This document shows positions 1 through 10,619 of a stretch of DNA of 20,277 bases, in pieces (within the stretch, counting starts at the first letter, position 1; every line of letters starts with the position of its first letter). The position numbers and the translations under genes are program-made. This DNA comes from Ministeria vibrans ATCC 50519 (lineage: Eukaryota; Opisthokonta; Filasterea): contig CALSCP010002431.1 in the NCBI GenBank assembly GCA_943704425.1, forward strand, positions 114,159 through 134,435, given 5' to 3'. Below the pieces are notes generated by a model. That model made no database searches. It saw only the letters and a list, made by a program, of their open reading frames with translations, and was not told the origin of the DNA.

Positions 1-93
<93 letters not shown>

Positions 94-192
94 AAATGGG
101 TTGTATTCTTCTTCTTCTTATTATTATTATTATTATTATTATTAGTATTGTTATTATTATTATTAGTATTGTTATTATTATTAGTAGTATTG

Positions 193-237
<45 letters not shown>

Positions 238-283
238 GTATTGTTATTATTATTAGTAGTATTATTATTACTATTATTATTAC

Positions 284-315
<32 letters not shown>

Positions 316-327
316 TTATTAGTATTG

Positions 328-363
<36 letters not shown>

Positions 364-391
364 CTATTATTATTATTATTATTTAGTATTG

Positions 392-427
<36 letters not shown>

Positions 428-437
428 CTATTATTAC

Positions 438-474
<37 letters not shown>

Positions 475-491
475 ATTATTAATTTTGGCAG
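1..491 (+). repeat. (ATT)n microsatellite forming the 3' part of an intron
   Basis: Positions 1-90 are pure ATT (about 30 copies). After a short unique stretch (91-112) the tract resumes to about 478 as ATT interrupted by AGTATTGTT, TAGTAGT and ACTATT variants. AGTATTGTT recurs at about 144, 165, 186, 237, 321 and 384, some spaced exactly 21 bases apart. The tract ends in TTTTGGCAG at 483-491, an acceptable 3' splice site, and a coding frame opens immediately after it. I therefore read the whole segment as intron upstream of the beta-helix exon. The predicted Ile/Leu-only peptides in this tract are artefacts. The intron's 5' end lies outside the window, so its length is unknown. Confidence 0.8.
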
Positions 492-1076
492 GCATACATA
501 TGGATAAACGACACAACTAAGGAGGTGCAATTTGTTCCGGACACCTGGGTGCTTGCACACAACTTCTTTTTCCGCAACTCGTACATGGGCAACACTGCTA
601 ACTTGTACACCATCGACAACGACGACGGCTCATCTCGCTTTCTTCACGAACACAATGTGCTCGTGCAGGGCGGCATCAAGTACCGCGACGGCATTGATCG
701 CACTTCCCAGGGCAACCTCATTCTCTACCCGACCGTCATGCCGTACGGGGTTGCCTTCCAGGTCAATGGTTTTGACACCGACGTCTACTCGAACAACACG
801 CTCGTAACGGCAACTGGCCAGGCATACGGCGCGTGTGCGTCGCTCAAGACCACCGACGCCCACGAGAGCGGCATTGTCACTGCCCACAACACCTATGTCA
901 CGCCCAACAACACGGCGTTGCCCTTCTCCTCCGGCGGCTGCGGTGGCTCTGCCGTCACCGACTGGGACGCCTGGCAGAAGCTCGGCTGGGAGGTCAACTC
1001 GATGCGAAATGCAGATGCCTCTCTTGCCACTCTTCGCTCCGAAATTCGCGCTCGTCTTCTCTCGCCCTCCACTTAG
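492..1076 (+). CDS. Probable right-handed beta-helix protein, last exon (5' partial)
   Basis: This is the 3' terminal exon, 194 residues ending in TAG at 1074-1076. It starts after the acceptor at 490-491, and the frame is open from 492 in phase 0 (AYIWINDTTKEV...). There is no ATG at the exon start, so earlier exons lie left of the window. The residue pattern is rich in Asn, Gly, Thr, Asp and short hydrophobic strands (for example GVAFQVNGFDTDVYSNNTLV). This resembles turns of a parallel beta-helix, as in pectate-lyase-like and other carbohydrate-associated proteins. Five to six Cys and several N-x-S/T sites would suit a secreted or luminal protein. No catalytic motif is recognisable, so I give no enzymatic function. 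It is convergent with the next gene, 72 bases away. Confidence 0.6.
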   Translation, partial: AYIWINDTTKEVQFVPDTWVLAHNFFFRNSYMGNTANLYTIDNDDGSSRFLHEHNVLVQGGIKYRDGIDRTSQGNLILYPTVMPYGVAFQVNGFDTDVYSNNTLVTATGQAYGACASLKTTDAHESGIVTAHNTYVTPNNTALPFSSGGCGGSAVTDWDAWQKLGWEVNSMRNADASLATLRSEIRARLLSPST

Positions 1077-1091
1077 AAGAACCGTATGCAT

Positions 1092-1145
1092 AATACAATA
1101 ATACGAAATACTACAACTAATACAATAATACCAAATACTACAAGT
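1092..1145 (+). repeat. 27-bp tandem duplication in a 3'-3' intergenic gap
   Basis: Two adjacent 27-base units (1092-1118 and 1119-1145), beginning AATACAATAATAC, differ at only two positions (G/C at unit base 14 and C/G at base 26). They fill most of the 72-base gap between two convergent stop codons, so both transcripts should carry the repeat in their 3' UTRs. No AATAAA is present in the gap. Confidence 0.85.
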
Positions 1146-1148
1146 ATT

Positions 1149-4100
1149 CTACATGTTGTCAACGGAAACGCGAGTCGCCACGACCGATCGGATAGGCAGT
1201 GTGTCATCGAAGCGCGAGAGCAGCCAGGTGATTGTAGATGCATCGACCGAGTCCAAGTCGGCCAGCACATGTGAAAAGTCAAGCACAGCGCCACGCACAT
1301 GCACATCAGTCATGCCTACACGTCCCCGCCGCATTGGTGACGCACCGCCCACAGCACAGCGCGACACCATTGGCCCATCCGGTGCCCTTCACAACAAATG
1401 ATTAAAAATATCTCACACTCTCTGCAATCTCACGTACTGAAGAGACGAGCGACGTTCCATTCGTCGATGGCGCGGGAACACAGCTTGGATGCCATGAGCA
1501 CACTCAGCAAACAGTGACAACATGGCGTCCGCCCCACCCACACCCGCGCCCAACTCAGCGTCGTCCGAGCCGCTGTCCCAGTCGGACCCTTCGTCATCCA
1601 CATCCGACACATTCATCTACAAAAAAAGAAGAAAACAATTAAATTAATTTAATTTTGTCCTTGGGGGTTTTGGCATTGAGTACAATTCTCGATTACTTTT
1701 CTATATATTTTTCTTATAATAATTGAAACACACACACGTCCGTTTCATCTCACCTTGCTGGCATTGAGTCGCTCCAACAGGTCGTCTTGGCCGGACACTG
1801 CGGCGACCCTTTCGCCCTCGCCACCAACGTTGTCACTCTCTTCATCAAGCATGTCCTCACGTGACTGGTCCGTGCTCCCCAACAGCAGCGCCAGATCAGA
1901 TACCGCCAAGTCTGACCCCGACCTCACGTTGTTGTTCTCTGGCAGCTTCTCCTCCCCCGTGCGCAACTGGTCCACATTGGCCCGGGCAACGCGCGTGGCA
2001 ATGGCACGGAGCACCCGACTGGCGAGTCGCGTGTTGGGCGTTGCTGCAACCGTTGTTGCCGTTGCTGGTGGACCACGCAGCAACACTACCAACAAGTCAA
2101 GCAGGCGACGCACAGTCGGCAACTCGGCGTGTCGGTGTTCCTCCAGAAGCTGGGCAAGTCGCCCGACCACGCGCTCCGTATGACAACGACCTGCTCTGCC
2201 ACTCACTATGACTGCAAGTGCGTCAAAAAGACTGCGCGACAGAGCCACATGCTCCGCATACACGTCGACATAGAGCAAGAGGAGTGACACAAGACTGTCA
2301 ACCCCACTGTCGTCGTCAAATTGATCATGCACATCCGCCCAGCACACAGACAGCCACTGCGACAAATGCTCGTGAACACTCTCAAGCAGTTGTTGCTCGA
2401 CAATGCGCGCATATTGTTCGTCGGAAAGACCCGAAAGAGGAGAGAGTGCAAGGGGATCACCAGCAATGTAGGCAAGTGGCTCTTGCTGTGTTGCTGCTGC
2501 ACGCCCACCGTGTGCCCAGAAAGCAAGTTGCCGGAGACGCACGAAAACGGCTCGTGACAGAAGACACGCCGGCGCCGCAGGCAATACACTCGACGCAAAT
2601 GCCACGGCAATGGTCACAGCCAAAATTGTCACCTTGTCCACGAGTGTGCCCGTAATAATACCCGCAAGCGTCTCGACCCACGGACTAACATTGGCACACA
2701 CCCCGTCCACGGTCCGTCGTGCCGCCGCTCGCTCGCTCACATCGCTCCACGAGCTTGTCACTTCCGGTTCCCCCAAGAGCATTGACAGTAACTGACAGCG
2801 CGCAAAGACGCTCTTGAGGACCAAACACGACGCGTACCGGTGATGACGCGGTGCACTAGTTGCCAGAAACCCGGACCAAACCTGGCGTAGGAGCGTGTGG
2901 TTGTACCAGAGAACAGCCTCGGCAAGATGCGGAACCGCCTGGTCACCCATGCGTCGCAACTCCCATCGACTGTCTCCGAGAGCATCAGCAACTTGCGAGA
3001 GCATCCGTGGCAGCACCTCAGTGAGTGTAGTTTCCGCCGACGGCGACTGGTCAGCGAGGCGAGTCTGGTCAAGAATCGAGAGGGCGCGTGGACTGGCAAG
3101 AATAGTCGCGAGCGACTCGACGCATCCATGTCGGGCACCATCATCAAGTGATGCATTGGCACGAAGAGCGGAGGGTCGTCGACGGGGTTCACCCGAAGGG
3201 GAACGCTCAAAGGCACACGGAACAACGTCGACAGTGGTGCAATCTGCATCGACACTCATGCCGGGTACCGAGGACCGGTGACGCGTGTGCCCAACAACAA
3301 AGCTGGTCGATGGCGAGGCGGTCACTGAGCGTTGCAAGGGAGTGTGTACACGCGAGTGTGATGGGCTTGCTGTGGCACTGCCGGAAGCCATGTCGGTGAG
3401 GGACGACGACGCCTCGTCATCAATGTCGCCAGTGTGACTAGAACGACGCTGCTTGTACACTGGAGTCTTGGGCGGCGATACGGATGCAGAGCGTTTCGAC
3501 TCCATTGCAGCAGCAGCAGCAACGTGAGTTGGATAGTGGGTGACTGACGACGGCGCCACGGCGGTATTCAGACTCTGACTGAGCAGCGGCGTGTGTCGAC
3601 GCGCGCCCTGCTCAGGTGTCTTGGGGGTTGCGGATGCGACGGCAGCCAAGGATTGTTTAGGCCTCGGCACCCTAGACCCGCCACAAAAGCGCGAGAGCAT
3701 CGAAGGAAAGACGTAGTAGAGGTGACTGGTCACGAGAAAGCGCAGAATAAGCTCGTAGGCAAGCAGTCGACCCTCGCGCCATTCCCACTGCGACCAAGGC
3801 GCACTTTCGCAACTGCTTGCTGCTGGAGAGGACGTGGCCATGGGCGCTGCAACGTTAGACAACGTCACCTCTGGGTGTTGTTCAGAGACGGGCCAAGGCT
3901 CGGAGAGCGCGCCGAGCACAAGTTTTAGCAGATCGGGGTTGCCGCTGTCCATGGCGACGAGGTACTTGAACACCGAACTGGCACCCTGTCTCACTGTCGA
4001 CGCTGGGTGGGCCAGATACGGGTCAAACACTGACACGTAGACGGTGTAGTGGGGCACAAGAAGCCCGGCAGGAATGTGTTTCACGAGAAACACGCAGAGA

Positions 4101-5239
4101 AGCAGGACACTCTCGGCAAAGTAGGCGTCCAGGAATGGCGCGTCGGGTGGTGTCGCCGCGTGCAACAGCGCCACAAGGTCGTCGAGTGCCTCAAGCGATA
4201 CTTGGTTGTCGCAAGTGGCAAGAAAGGCACTGTAGGTGCGCGTGGCCGCCTCGCGCACACTCAGTTGTTCGTGGCGTAGCAATGAAAAGACCACCGCGCG
4301 TGTGCGTTGTGAGAGAAACGACGGAAGCGTCGGAAAGGTAAGGTTGCGACCAAACTGCAAAAAAACATGGTGCGTCGTCGATGCTGTCGACGTGGCAGTG
4401 AGGGATGGCGAGTCGGTGACGCGGTGGCGTCGATGAAAGCGGCGTAGAATACTGCCCAAAGCGGCGACGGCGCCTTCGCGTGCCCGCCACGTCGACTCCT
4501 CCGCCTCGCACAGGTCAACGACGTGCTCAACGAGATGCTCAAGAGCTAAAAGCGGTAACAACTCGTAGATGGCACCAATACGCACGGCGCACGTTTTGCG
4601 GATGGCGGACCACACGTCGGTGATGCCAGCGAGCACAAAGTGTTGGAGCTGGTCAACAAGCTTCTCGTTATGCTTCACGGCATGGCGTTTCACGAGATCC
4701 AAACCAAGAATGTAGGCTTGATGGCGCACAACGGGTCGTTGAGCGGCACAGAGGACGCACAGGCGAAGAGCACAGAGGGTAGCTGGGGAGAGAGGCAGCG
4801 AGGCCAAATCGGCGAGCAATCGGTCCAGCTCAGCATTGAGCGACGCCTTTGTTGCCAATGGAATGCTGCAAGGTTTCGCAAGCAACACTTCAACACTCTC
4901 AAGGGTGTCCACAAGCCGTTGTGCGGCGTCATCGTCGCTGTCGCTGTCACCAAACGGAGACGAGGGCGAAGCAACGACTTTGCGTATTCTTGACGACAGT
5001 GATTGACGGCCGTCGGCGCCCCGTGCCTCGCCCACAGCGCCAGCACCACCATACGTGGCGGCGCCAGAGAGCTGTTCGCTCCAGCCAAAGCGACGACCAA
5101 GCAGATAGGGAACGAGAGGCAAGAGGAATGTTGCGTCGACCATCAACGTTGCAAATGTTTCGTGTATCCTCGACAAAACACCCACCTCGCCATCGACGTC
5201 TACCGACGCCAATAGCTCTTGCATCATACTTAGATACAT
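1149..5239 (-). CDS. Large helical-repeat (HEAT/ARM-like) protein, three exons, family not recognised
   Basis: Exons (minus strand) are 5239-1754, 1616-1438 and 1386-1149, giving 1,300 residues. Exon 1 ends AAG|GTGAGA in phase 0 and resumes after TTTTTGTAG at 1616. Exon 2 ends CTTCA|GTACGTG in phase 2 and resumes after GTGAAG at 1386. The frame closes at TAG 1151-1149. The ATG at 5239 is the first after an in-frame TGA. Residues 1-515 and about 700-1110 are amphipathic helices in the HEAT/ARM style (for example SVREAATRTYSAFL, STVRQGASSVFKYL). Between them, about 520-695, lies a Ser/Pro/Thr-rich, probably disordered stretch with many SP/TP sites. The C-terminal part has an acidic patch around the exon 1/2 junction (SDVDDEGSDWDSGSDDAE). 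A scaffold or adaptor role is inference from the fold. It shares an 84-base head-to-head region with SMG6. Confidence 0.8.
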
Positions 5240-5323
5240 CACAATGAATCAATGATTATCAAGTTGAAATAATCATAATCGTTCGTAATCAAATTTCAAT
5301 CAATCAATATTCACCTTTTCGCG
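5240..5323. promoter_or_regulatory. Bidirectional promoter region between the HEAT-like gene and SMG6
   Basis: The 84 bases separate two divergent start codons. The segment is AT-rich, in contrast to the GC-rich coding flanks. It holds five AATCA copies on the plus strand and one TGATT, including the tandem CAATCAATCAAT near 5298-5309. No obvious TATA box is seen. A promoter role is inferred from position. Confidence 0.6.
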
Positions 5324-8076
5324 ATGTCGCGGACGGCCGCCCGACAGAAAGCTGTAGAGGAACGGAAACAATTGGAGGAGCGCCTTGAGGGCCACAAGAA
5401 GAAGAGCAGAAAAGGGTCTTTGTCGGCAGCAACTCCACAATTTCGCCGCGAATGTTTTGAAGCGGTTCGCGACATTGTCGCCACTGACATTGACGAAGCG
5501 ATGCGTTCGCCGTCGCTGATCGAAGACGTTCTCTGGAAGACTCTATGGTACCCGTGGATCGCGGAGCTTCGGGAACGACGCGCTCACAAGCAGGCAGAAC
5601 TTGCAAGTGCCATCGCGGCGGTCGCTGCGCAACTCTTTGAGCTCGCGGCGGTGCTGAACGCCGCCTACTCGGTGGATGCCGTAGCCATGTCGCGCATGGG
5701 CTTTCAGAGTCCTTCTTTGCTGTCGTCTCGTCGACTTGCCATTGTCAAGGGCGCCGCCGGGGCGATTCTCGCTGCTTTGGGCGACACACTGCGCTATCGT
5801 GCCGCAACACTCGACAAGGGCAACAGCAGCGCTGGCAGTCCTGTTGAAAACCTCGCTCAACTTCAACAACAGGTTCAGAGTGGTGAATCGATTGCCTCAC
5901 AGCGTGCTACATACTACATCGGGCGTCAGGTGTACCTGGCTGCGGCGCGTCTCTTGCCGCACAATGGACGTCTCTACTTTCTTGCGGGCAAGTGCATTGC
6001 TCAGGGCGGCGTCCACGCAGAGGAATCTCCCGAGGCACGTCTGCTAGGAGCTACGTATTATTACGTGCGTGCTTTACTGGTGCGCGAATCGTACGTGGGC
6101 GCTCGCGATGTGCTCACGCGACTCTTTGAGTCTATTCGTGGCACGGCCCTACGCCAAAGCGACCCGGTCTGGCAGTCACTTCGTCCACACACCACTACCA
6201 CGAACCCCCCGACCACGAATCGAGGAGGGTTGGGCACTCAAGCGCGAACACGGGGCAAAGGACGAAAGTACCGTGAAAAGCGCACCGAAGTATGGCTCAA
6301 GCCACACTCGATGAACGACTCACAGACATTGGAACACACGTACGACGACGAAGAAGAAGGGGAGCAGCACGACAACGAAAACGACGATTACGACGATGAC
6401 GACGATGACGATGACGATGACGATGGCAACAACGCAACTGACCCGGATGTTATTGCTGAACTGCGACGGCACTGGGTCTTGTCAGGGCTGTATCTGTGTG
6501 CCATGTTGGGCTCCCATGTTGGCATGGAGCACTTCGCGGCGTGTTTCTCGCTCCACTGCGACACCCTTCATCAGCTTGCACGCGCCAACCAGTGCCCGCC
6601 TTTGGCCCTTTTTCGTCTCCTGACACTCTTCCTGTGGATCATTCAGAACCACTCGAGCAGTGACAGTGCAAGCCCCTACGCAGTGCAGTCGACCGCTGTA
6701 GTCTGTGTGACGCTGACGACACTCATCCAATGCCCCACACGTACTCGCTCGCCCGTCATCGACTCGATTGACGCCGACGAAGCCGCTCAAGGTGAATATG
6801 CAATGCACACACATGTATGACTTCCACTGTCGAAACCCCTAACCGTCTTCTCTTTTTTGTTTTTGTTTTGTGAAAGACGGGGGAGGACTGTCGTCGTGGC
6901 TGGCGCACAGAGCAACTGTGGGTGCTGCTGCGAGTGTCTGGGCTGGCTGGATGGTGGCCAACCGCAATTTTTGGATGTCTGTGTTCCGCTCGGCTGTGCC
7001 TTCAACGCTTGCGTATGTGTCCGTGCATTTGCGCGACTTTTGGCCGGTGTTTCGCCGCTACTGCGTGAAGGAAGCAGAAAAGGATGGCTCAAGTGGGGCG
7101 ATAGATGCAATGACAACGCAGTGGGAGGACAGCGTGTTACGAGGGGTTGGATCGTTGCGGGGGATTGTAGCGGGGCGTAGAGGGCGACTGAGGGAGTGGC
7201 AGCGACAGGTGTGTGGGGATGACGCAGCCATGCGAGGGTGGATGGTGGCAAGCGAAGTGGTCGTGCCAGTGCGCCAGGAGATTGTCGAGGATGACGAAGA
7301 AAAAGAGGCGAGGGAGAAGGAGGAGGAGCGGCGTGAAGAGCGCGTCGAAATGGCGCGGGAGGAGGGGTCTAATGGTGGTGGTGCGGTGGTGGCAACGCTG
7401 GTCCATGAGAAACAACGGCTTCTCGAGGCACAGCGGGCGCGCGAGTCACGCAAAGAGACTGTCGCGGCACTGGTGGACCGCGAGCTGAACCAGTGCACGG
7501 AGGTACGAGTGCATGATATTTTGATGATGATTAGTTTTGCAGTGGCTTACACCTTTGGTCCAGGTACTGGTGATGCGCGTTGTGGTCGACACCAACTGCT
7601 TTCTGTCGCAACTGGGGCGCGTCGAAGAGCTTGTAGGAATGCGATGTGGGTGTGTGGTGACGGTGCCGCTAGTGGTGGCCAACGAGCTGCGTGGACTGAG
7701 TCGGGGGCGGGAGGGCGATGACGCCGAGACCAATGCACGGCGGGTCGAGAGTGCTCTGGCGGCACTTGCATGGCTTGCTCGTGCGCATGAGGCTGGCTGG
7801 ATTGAAGTGGTGGGTGCTGAAGGAGAGTTACTTGACAGCATTGCATACTGTCCTCAGGAGCAGGCGCAGCGCACTGCTCTCAGCAACGACGACGCTATCC
7901 TTGACTGCTGTCGTCTGCTCGACGCACACCACGCCTCGACGGCCCCTGTACCCACCACTTCCGTCCGTCGGCGACACTGTGTGCTTATCACCGACGATCG
8001 CAACCTGCGTGTCAAGGCTCTTGCATGCGACCAGCCCACACGAACGCTCCGCGCCTTCCTCAAGTGGTGGAAGTGA
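5324..8076 (+). CDS. SMG6: SMG6/EST1-like nonsense-mediated decay endonuclease (PIN domain)
   Basis: Three exons, 5324-6791, 6877-7502 and 7564-8076, encode 868 residues. The splices are CAAG|GTGAAT (phase 1) and GAG|GTACGAG (phase 0). The N-terminal half matches the EST1 14-3-3/TPR region, with the hallmark YYYVRALLV...ARDVLTRLFE at about 237-270. An acidic linker (about 339-374, including 11 Asp in a row) and a charged coiled-coil-like segment (about 624-656) follow. The C-terminal PIN nuclease (699-868) keeps all three catalytic acidic positions: D707 in VVDTN, D807/808 in SNDDAIL and D842/843 in ITDDRNLRVKA. This favours catalytic SMG6 over SMG5, whose PIN is degenerate. Family role: cutting premature-stop mRNAs near the stop codon, in cytoplasm. 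It is shorter than the human protein (about 1,420) and lacks a long N-terminal extension. An alternative acceptor at 7541-7542 would add seven residues in frame. Confidence 0.9.
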
Positions 8077-8218
8077 ACATGTGTAAAAAAAAAACTGAAA
8101 GTGTAAACAATTCTTTTCCTTCGCATATACAACATTGATCGAAAAGAGAAGAAGGAGGAAAGAGAGAGAAAGAGAAAGAGAGGGAGAGAGATAGAGAGAC
8201 AAAAAGAAAGAAAGAACT
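8077..8218. other. Convergent 3' junction with a GA-rich tract
   Basis: This 142-base gap separates the SMG6 stop and the prefoldin 6 stop. It contains an A10 run near 8086-8095 and a nearly pure purine (GA/GGA) tract at about 8140-8216. On the prefoldin transcript this reads as a long CU-rich 3' UTR directly after the stop. No AATAAA is seen on either strand. Confidence 0.7.
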
Positions 8219-8866
8219 CTACTGTGCAGCGGCAGCGGCGCGCGCAACCGCCTGCTCGCCAGGTCCGCGCTTGGACAGAATCTCCTGCTGAATCTTGATG
8301 AGCTTCTCCTTCTGCGCATCCTGCTTTGCCTCAAGATCCTCAATTGCCTTGGCCACTCTTCCGCTGCAAGACAAAAAAAAAAGACAAGCGGTCAGAGGAC
8401 TTAAGAGTGCACTCGGCTCTCAGCTCACAGCTCCTTCTTGATGAATTCAACTCGGTTGTTCACCATCGACTTGGCTTCGCTCACATCCTGCACAACAAAA
8501 AAACCAAGCAGTAAGCACAGTGCACCGGCGTGTCGCCATGCGCGCGCACCTGCTTGAGCAGAACAGGCCCCATCGACTTGAACACCGCCGCATCGTCCTG
8601 CAGCAGATCCAGCTCCACCATCACCGCTCTCGTCTCCGTAAACTGCGCCTCAAGCTCCCCCCGCGATTTTACCAAGACACTGACATCTGCACCGTGGACA
8701 CGTGTCAGTGGTGCACGTCGGCGTAGTTTCGCGTCGCAAGGCGACAGAGTGACGACGCGAAAAGAGAGAGAGAGAGAGAAAAAAAAAAGAAGTAACAGAA
8801 ACAAAGCGTACCAGCTTCGAGGTTTTTCAGCACCTGGAACTCCTTTTGGATTGATGAGTCTCCCAT
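8219..8866 (-). CDS. PFDN6: Prefoldin subunit 6 (beta-type), four exons
   Basis: Exons on the minus strand are 8866-8812, 8686-8550, 8487-8429 and 8363-8219, giving 131 residues, close to the usual 125-130. Junctions are GCTG|GTACGC (phase 1), AAGCAG|GTGCGC (phase 0) and GAGCT|GTGAGC (phase 2), and every acceptor is TGCAG. The order is an N-terminal coiled-coil helix, a beta-hairpin core (EELDLLQ-like VELDLLQDDAAVFKSMGPVL, then LKQDVSEAKSMVNNRVEFI) and a C-terminal coiled coil, ending in an Ala/Gln tail. The core LGPVL.KQ...EA motif is the signature of subunit 6 among prefoldins. Family role: part of the cytosolic hexamer that passes nascent actin and tubulin to CCT/TRiC. It is divergent from the WD40 gene, 299 bases away. 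The gene is too broken up to appear as one long frame. Confidence 0.92.
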
Positions 8867-9165
8867 AGCGATGACTGGCAACTCAAAAATTAAATTAATA
8901 TTATTATTTATTTTAAATGTAAACGATGATTAGAGTTTAGACAGACATTGTAAGATCGGTTGGAAATGATTGCACGATGATTGCCCGCTCCCTGCAAAGC
9001 CACAGCAGCCACACGTCGCCTGTCTTACTTCTGATCAACGCAAACACGCACTAATTACTAAGTGCCGAGGCAACCTGAACGTTTTAATGCGAGAGTGTGA
9101 GAAACGCTGTTGAATAATGTTGATCATTATTAATTTTACTCACTTTAATTTTACTTCACTCATTT
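8867..9165. promoter_or_regulatory. Bidirectional promoter region, prefoldin 6 / GNB1L-like gene
   Basis: This is the longest intergenic stretch in the window (299 bases), between two divergent start codons. An AT-rich part (about 8884-8930) is followed by mixed sequence with three TGATT copies (about 8929, 8968 and 8979) and a second AT-rich block at 9110-9155. I see no additional gene, tRNA or long repeat. Promoter function is inferred from position only. Confidence 0.55.
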
Positions 9166-10493
9166 ATGACTTCTCTTCCTCCGCCGCCCGAAGCCGCCTT
9201 TACAATCCGGGCGCTCCAGTCGTCCGTGTGTTCCCTCCATTTTGTAAGGATACCGCGGCTCACCGAGGACGACACAGAAGAGCTTCTGATCGCGGGGTAG
9301 GAATAAACGAAGAGTGATCTCTACTCCGTCTGACTGATTATCGTCCCTTCTTTAGAACCTCACACGGCGGAATCCACGTGTTTGATCTGGCGACGCGGCG
9401 ATGTGTAATGCATCTGGTCGACGACGAGCCGTCTGAAACACACGCAATCACTTCGGTGGGCACCACTCGCGAGCATTTGGTTGTGTAAGGCGCCGGCGCG
9501 TCTTGTGTGTGATCACCTCACTGTTTCCCATTCAGGCAGGCTCGCGACGGCACTACGCGTGTCTGGTGTCTGAACGACATTGTAACAGATGGGCAGGAGG
9601 CACTGTACGAATGCTGTTTGGGGGCTGAGGGCTTTGGCGGAGCAGCATGTTTCGGCGACTGCTTTGCACTGCACTCTGGCATTGCTGGCGATGTAAGGCT
9701 GTTCCAATCTGCCGGGTTGTATATTGAAACACTGAGAACGCAGGAGATCCGGATTGTACAAGTGAACACGGGGGCGGTGACTCGGGAAATGAAGCCAACG
9801 GAGAAGCACGGAATGATCATGGGAATGCAATGGATTGCAGATGCGCCCAACCGCATTGCAGTGGGCTACGAGGACGGCCAGGTGGTACGCCAGTCCCATT
9901 GCACAGAGCGCAAAAAGGATCGCTGTTACTGATGTCAATGGCTGTCTTTTGTGTTCAGATAGTGTGGAATACGCAGAGCGGTGTGAGTGAAGTGTCTGTC
10001 AAGTGTCACCAAGAACCCGGTACGTACCAATTGGGTGCCGTCTCTCTTCTGACTTGATATGCCTCCCCTTTGGCCATTTTTGCTTTTGGAGAGCACAGTG
10101 ATGTGTGTTGAGAGTGCGGGAGAAGGACGTCTGGTGAGTGGGTCTGCGGATGCGCGCATAGTGTTGTCGAGCATGGGCCAAGGCGGTGCGGTGGCCAAGA
10201 GCACTGTATTGGGCGCTGCTGGAACGAGTGCTGTGCGTGTGCGCCCCACCGACTTGCGTGTGCTTGCGTGTGCTGGCTGGGATGGATCTGTCCGTCTGCT
10301 TGCAACCCGCTCGTTGCGTCTCCTCGGTGTTCTTTCCATGCCTGGTCACCATCAGCAAGCGCACACGGCGGACGGAGGTGCTCCTGCCGCTTCTTCAACC
10401 TCTGTGCGCGCCCTTGCTTGGACCACCGACGCCGCTTATCTTGCTGCCGCCTACCAGTCTAGGATTGTCTTCTTCCATCGTCTGCTCTCCTAA
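9166..10493 (+). CDS. GNB1L: GNB1L/ASA1-type WD40-repeat protein, five exons
   Basis: Exons are 9166-9296, 9356-9484, 9536-9884, 9959-10020 and 10094-10493, giving 356 residues (human GNB1L is 327). The four introns are 51-74 bases long. Phases 2, 2, 0 and 2 all rejoin cleanly. It is WD40 throughout, starting with an N-terminal strand (FTIRALQSSVCSLHF) and HGGIHVFDL. Further hallmarks are RDGTTRVWCL, VGYEDGQVIVWNT, LVSGSADARIVL and CAGWDGSVRLL. The GYEDG..V.W and AGWD...R motifs, and the CH.EP element before blade five, match the GNB1L/ASA1 family rather than generic G-beta proteins. Family role: helps mature PI3K-like kinases with the TTT complex in animals; the yeast counterpart ASA1 belongs to ASTRA. 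The last blade carries a loop rich in Ala, His and Ser. The next gene starts 126 bases downstream on the same strand. Confidence 0.87.
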
Positions 10494-10619
10494 AATTTGT
10501 AACATAATTTCCCTTCTTATTATTATTGTATGTAAAAGTAAGCAATACAAATATTGCAATTAATGCTATTGATAATCAATTAATCATTTGCTAATCATTT
10601 TTTTCTTCTCCTCTCGAAC
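10494..10619 (+). promoter_or_regulatory. Tandem intergenic region upstream of EFR3
   Basis: These 126 AT-rich bases lie between the GNB1L-like stop and the EFR3 start. They must hold both the 3' end signal of one gene and the promoter of the next. Three AATCA copies cluster at about 10574-10598 (GATAATCAATTAATCATTTG and onward), echoing the SMG6 promoter. No AATAAA is visible. Confidence 0.5.

Noticed and set aside
96-507. Open frames encoding almost only Ile or Leu/Val
   Set aside because: They are translations of the ATT microsatellite, which reads as an intron ending in an acceptor at 491.
1745-1753. Stop codon of the HEAT-like gene at 1745-1747
   Set aside because: AAG is followed by GTGAGA, a consensus donor, and two further minus-strand exons continue in phase to 1149.
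7828-8343. 171-codon minus-strand frame over the SMG6 end and prefoldin exon 4
   Set aside because: It reads the GA tract and the SMG6 PIN exon backwards. The prefoldin frame in the overlapping part is different and well supported.
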